This document shows, piece by piece, positions 5,290-5,828 of a stretch of 5,828 nucleotides of DNA (position 1 is its first letter; every line of letters begins with the position of its first letter). The notes beneath the pieces were generated by a model that did no database searches, was not told the origin of the DNA, and was given only the letters and a program-made list of their open reading frames with translations. Origin of the DNA: an uncultured Pseudomonadota bacterium (GTDB lineage: Bacteria > Pseudomonadota > Gammaproteobacteria > Burkholderiales > SG8-41); contig CAMPGR010000180.1 of the NCBI GenBank assembly GCA_946885605.1, forward strand, positions 1 through 5,828. The letters run 5' to 3'. The translations under genes and the position numbers were made by a program.

Positions 5290-5320
5290 ATCGCTACAGC
5301 CCATTCAGAAAGGAGCACAC

Positions 5321-5767
5321 ATGTACAAGCACATCATGTTGCCGGTTGAAGGCGACGAACTTTCCACCAAGGCCGTAAACGAGTGTTTCACATTGGCGAA
5401 ATCCATAGGCGCCAAGGTCACCGTGCTGCACGTCGTGCCGCACGCGAACATGCACGTGCCGGTCGGTTTTACGTCGGAGATCGTGGAGAACCTCAAGAGG
5501 CAGCGTGAGGAGGAGGAGATCCGCAATGGGCAGAAGATGCTTTCGGAAGTGGAGGCCAGCGCGAAAACCGCGGGTGTCGAATGCGATAACATCGTCGTGG
5601 TCGGCGACAACCCCTGCGAAGAGATCATCGACAATGCCGAGAAGAACGACTGCGATTTGATCATGATGGCCTCGCACGCCCGGCGCGGGCTGGATGCGAT
5701 GCTCTTTGGCAGCGAAACGGTGCGCGTGCTCAGAAACACGAAGATCCCGGTGCTGGTGGTGCGCTAA
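5321..5767 (+). CDS. Universal stress protein, UspA family
   Basis: This is a 148-residue single-domain Usp (alpha/beta, Rossmann-like), opening MYKHIMLPVEGDELS and closing with RVLRNTKIPVLVVR, both typical of the family. Segments AKVTVLHVVP (31-40) and DLIMMASHARRG (112-123) are the core strands. In the ATP-binding motif Gx2Gx9G(S/T) the first two glycines are Ala117 and Ala120, while Gly130-Ser131 remain. The usual strand-1 Asp is Glu10. Nucleotide binding may therefore be altered. The ATG has AAGGAG five bases upstream. It follows the hemerythrin gene by 31 bp on the same strand and is likely co-transcribed. Usp proteins of denitrifying and microaerobic bacteria are often FNR/ANR-controlled, in keeping with the promoter seen upstream. 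The exact partner or role is unknown. Confidence 0.95.
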   Translation: MYKHIMLPVEGDELSTKAVNECFTLAKSIGAKVTVLHVVPHANMHVPVGFTSEIVENLKRQREEEEIRNGQKMLSEVEASAKTAGVECDNIVVVGDNPCEEIIDNAEKNDCDLIMMASHARRGLDAMLFGSETVRVLRNTKIPVLVVR

Positions 5768-5806
5768 AGCGCGAAGGCGAAATAGCGGGCGCACGCGGTC
5801 GCCGGC

Positions 5807-5820
5807 TTGATCTGGATCAG
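5807..5820 (+). promoter_or_regulatory. FNR/ANR-like box for a gene beyond the right edge
   Basis: TTGATCTGGATCAG matches TTGAT-N4-ATCAA at 9 of 10 fixed positions. It lies 40 bp after the usp stop codon, in noncoding sequence. A class II start would fall near 5855, outside the window. This suggests that a further oxygen-regulated gene follows, or a leftward effect on nothing visible here. Confidence 0.7.
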
Positions 5821-5828
5821 AGCGCGCC

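Noticed and set aside
4630..5304. A 224-codon minus-strand frame opposite the hemerythrin-like gene
   Set aside because: The plus-strand frame has the His/Glu ligand pattern and a ribosome site; the opposite frame has neither and would run through the control region.
5761..5772. GCGC-TAAA-GCGC hairpin at the usp stop codon as a terminator
   Set aside because: It has only a 4-bp stem and no following T-run, so it is too weak to call.
1..5828. CRISPR array, tRNA or rRNA genes, insertion-sequence ends
   Set aside because: No regularly spaced repeats, no cloverleaf or rRNA-like stretches and no transposase motifs were seen on either strand.

Overview
The window is GC-rich, densely coding DNA from a proteobacterium, most likely a facultatively anaerobic beta- or gammaproteobacterium. 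Supporting signs are the high-GC codon use, a class III (oxygen-sensitive) ribonucleotide reductase with a textbook NrdR operator pair, and several FNR/ANR-type TTGAT-N4-ATCAA boxes. The species cannot be named from the sequence.

Layout, left to right. Positions 1-112 (minus strand) hold the conserved GNKRT core of a Fic/Doc (death-on-curing) toxin that has lost its N-terminal half and runs off the left edge. It is joined to one copy of a 33-bp imperfect direct repeat; the second copy lies over the stop codon of the next gene. Positions 182-1360 (minus) encode a flavin-dependent nitronate-monooxygenase-like oxidoreductase with a cysteine-bearing C-terminal extension. It has its own FNR-type promoter at 1396-1437. 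Positions 1450-4521 (minus) are an anaerobic ribonucleotide reductase operon transcribed right to left: nrdD (catalytic body), then a separate 62-residue gene carrying the glycyl-radical domain, then the radical-SAM activase nrdG. Thus the catalytic subunit is split over two genes, with a 140-bp gap that contains an intergenic hairpin repeat.

A 228-bp divergent control region (4522-4749) carries two NrdR boxes with centres 31 bp apart on the nrdD side, then two FNR-like boxes also 31 bp apart. Rightward of it are a hemerythrin-like HHE-domain protein (4750-5289) and a UspA-type universal stress protein (5321-5767), probably one operon. A further near-perfect FNR box at 5807-5820 probably controls a gene beyond the right edge.

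Read together, this is a low-oxygen module: dNTP synthesis without oxygen, a di-iron oxygen/NO-binding type protein, a stress protein and a flavoenzyme, all placed next to FNR-type sites, with nrd additionally under NrdR. Gene identities are well supported by motifs. The regulator assignments rest on site sequence and geometry only.
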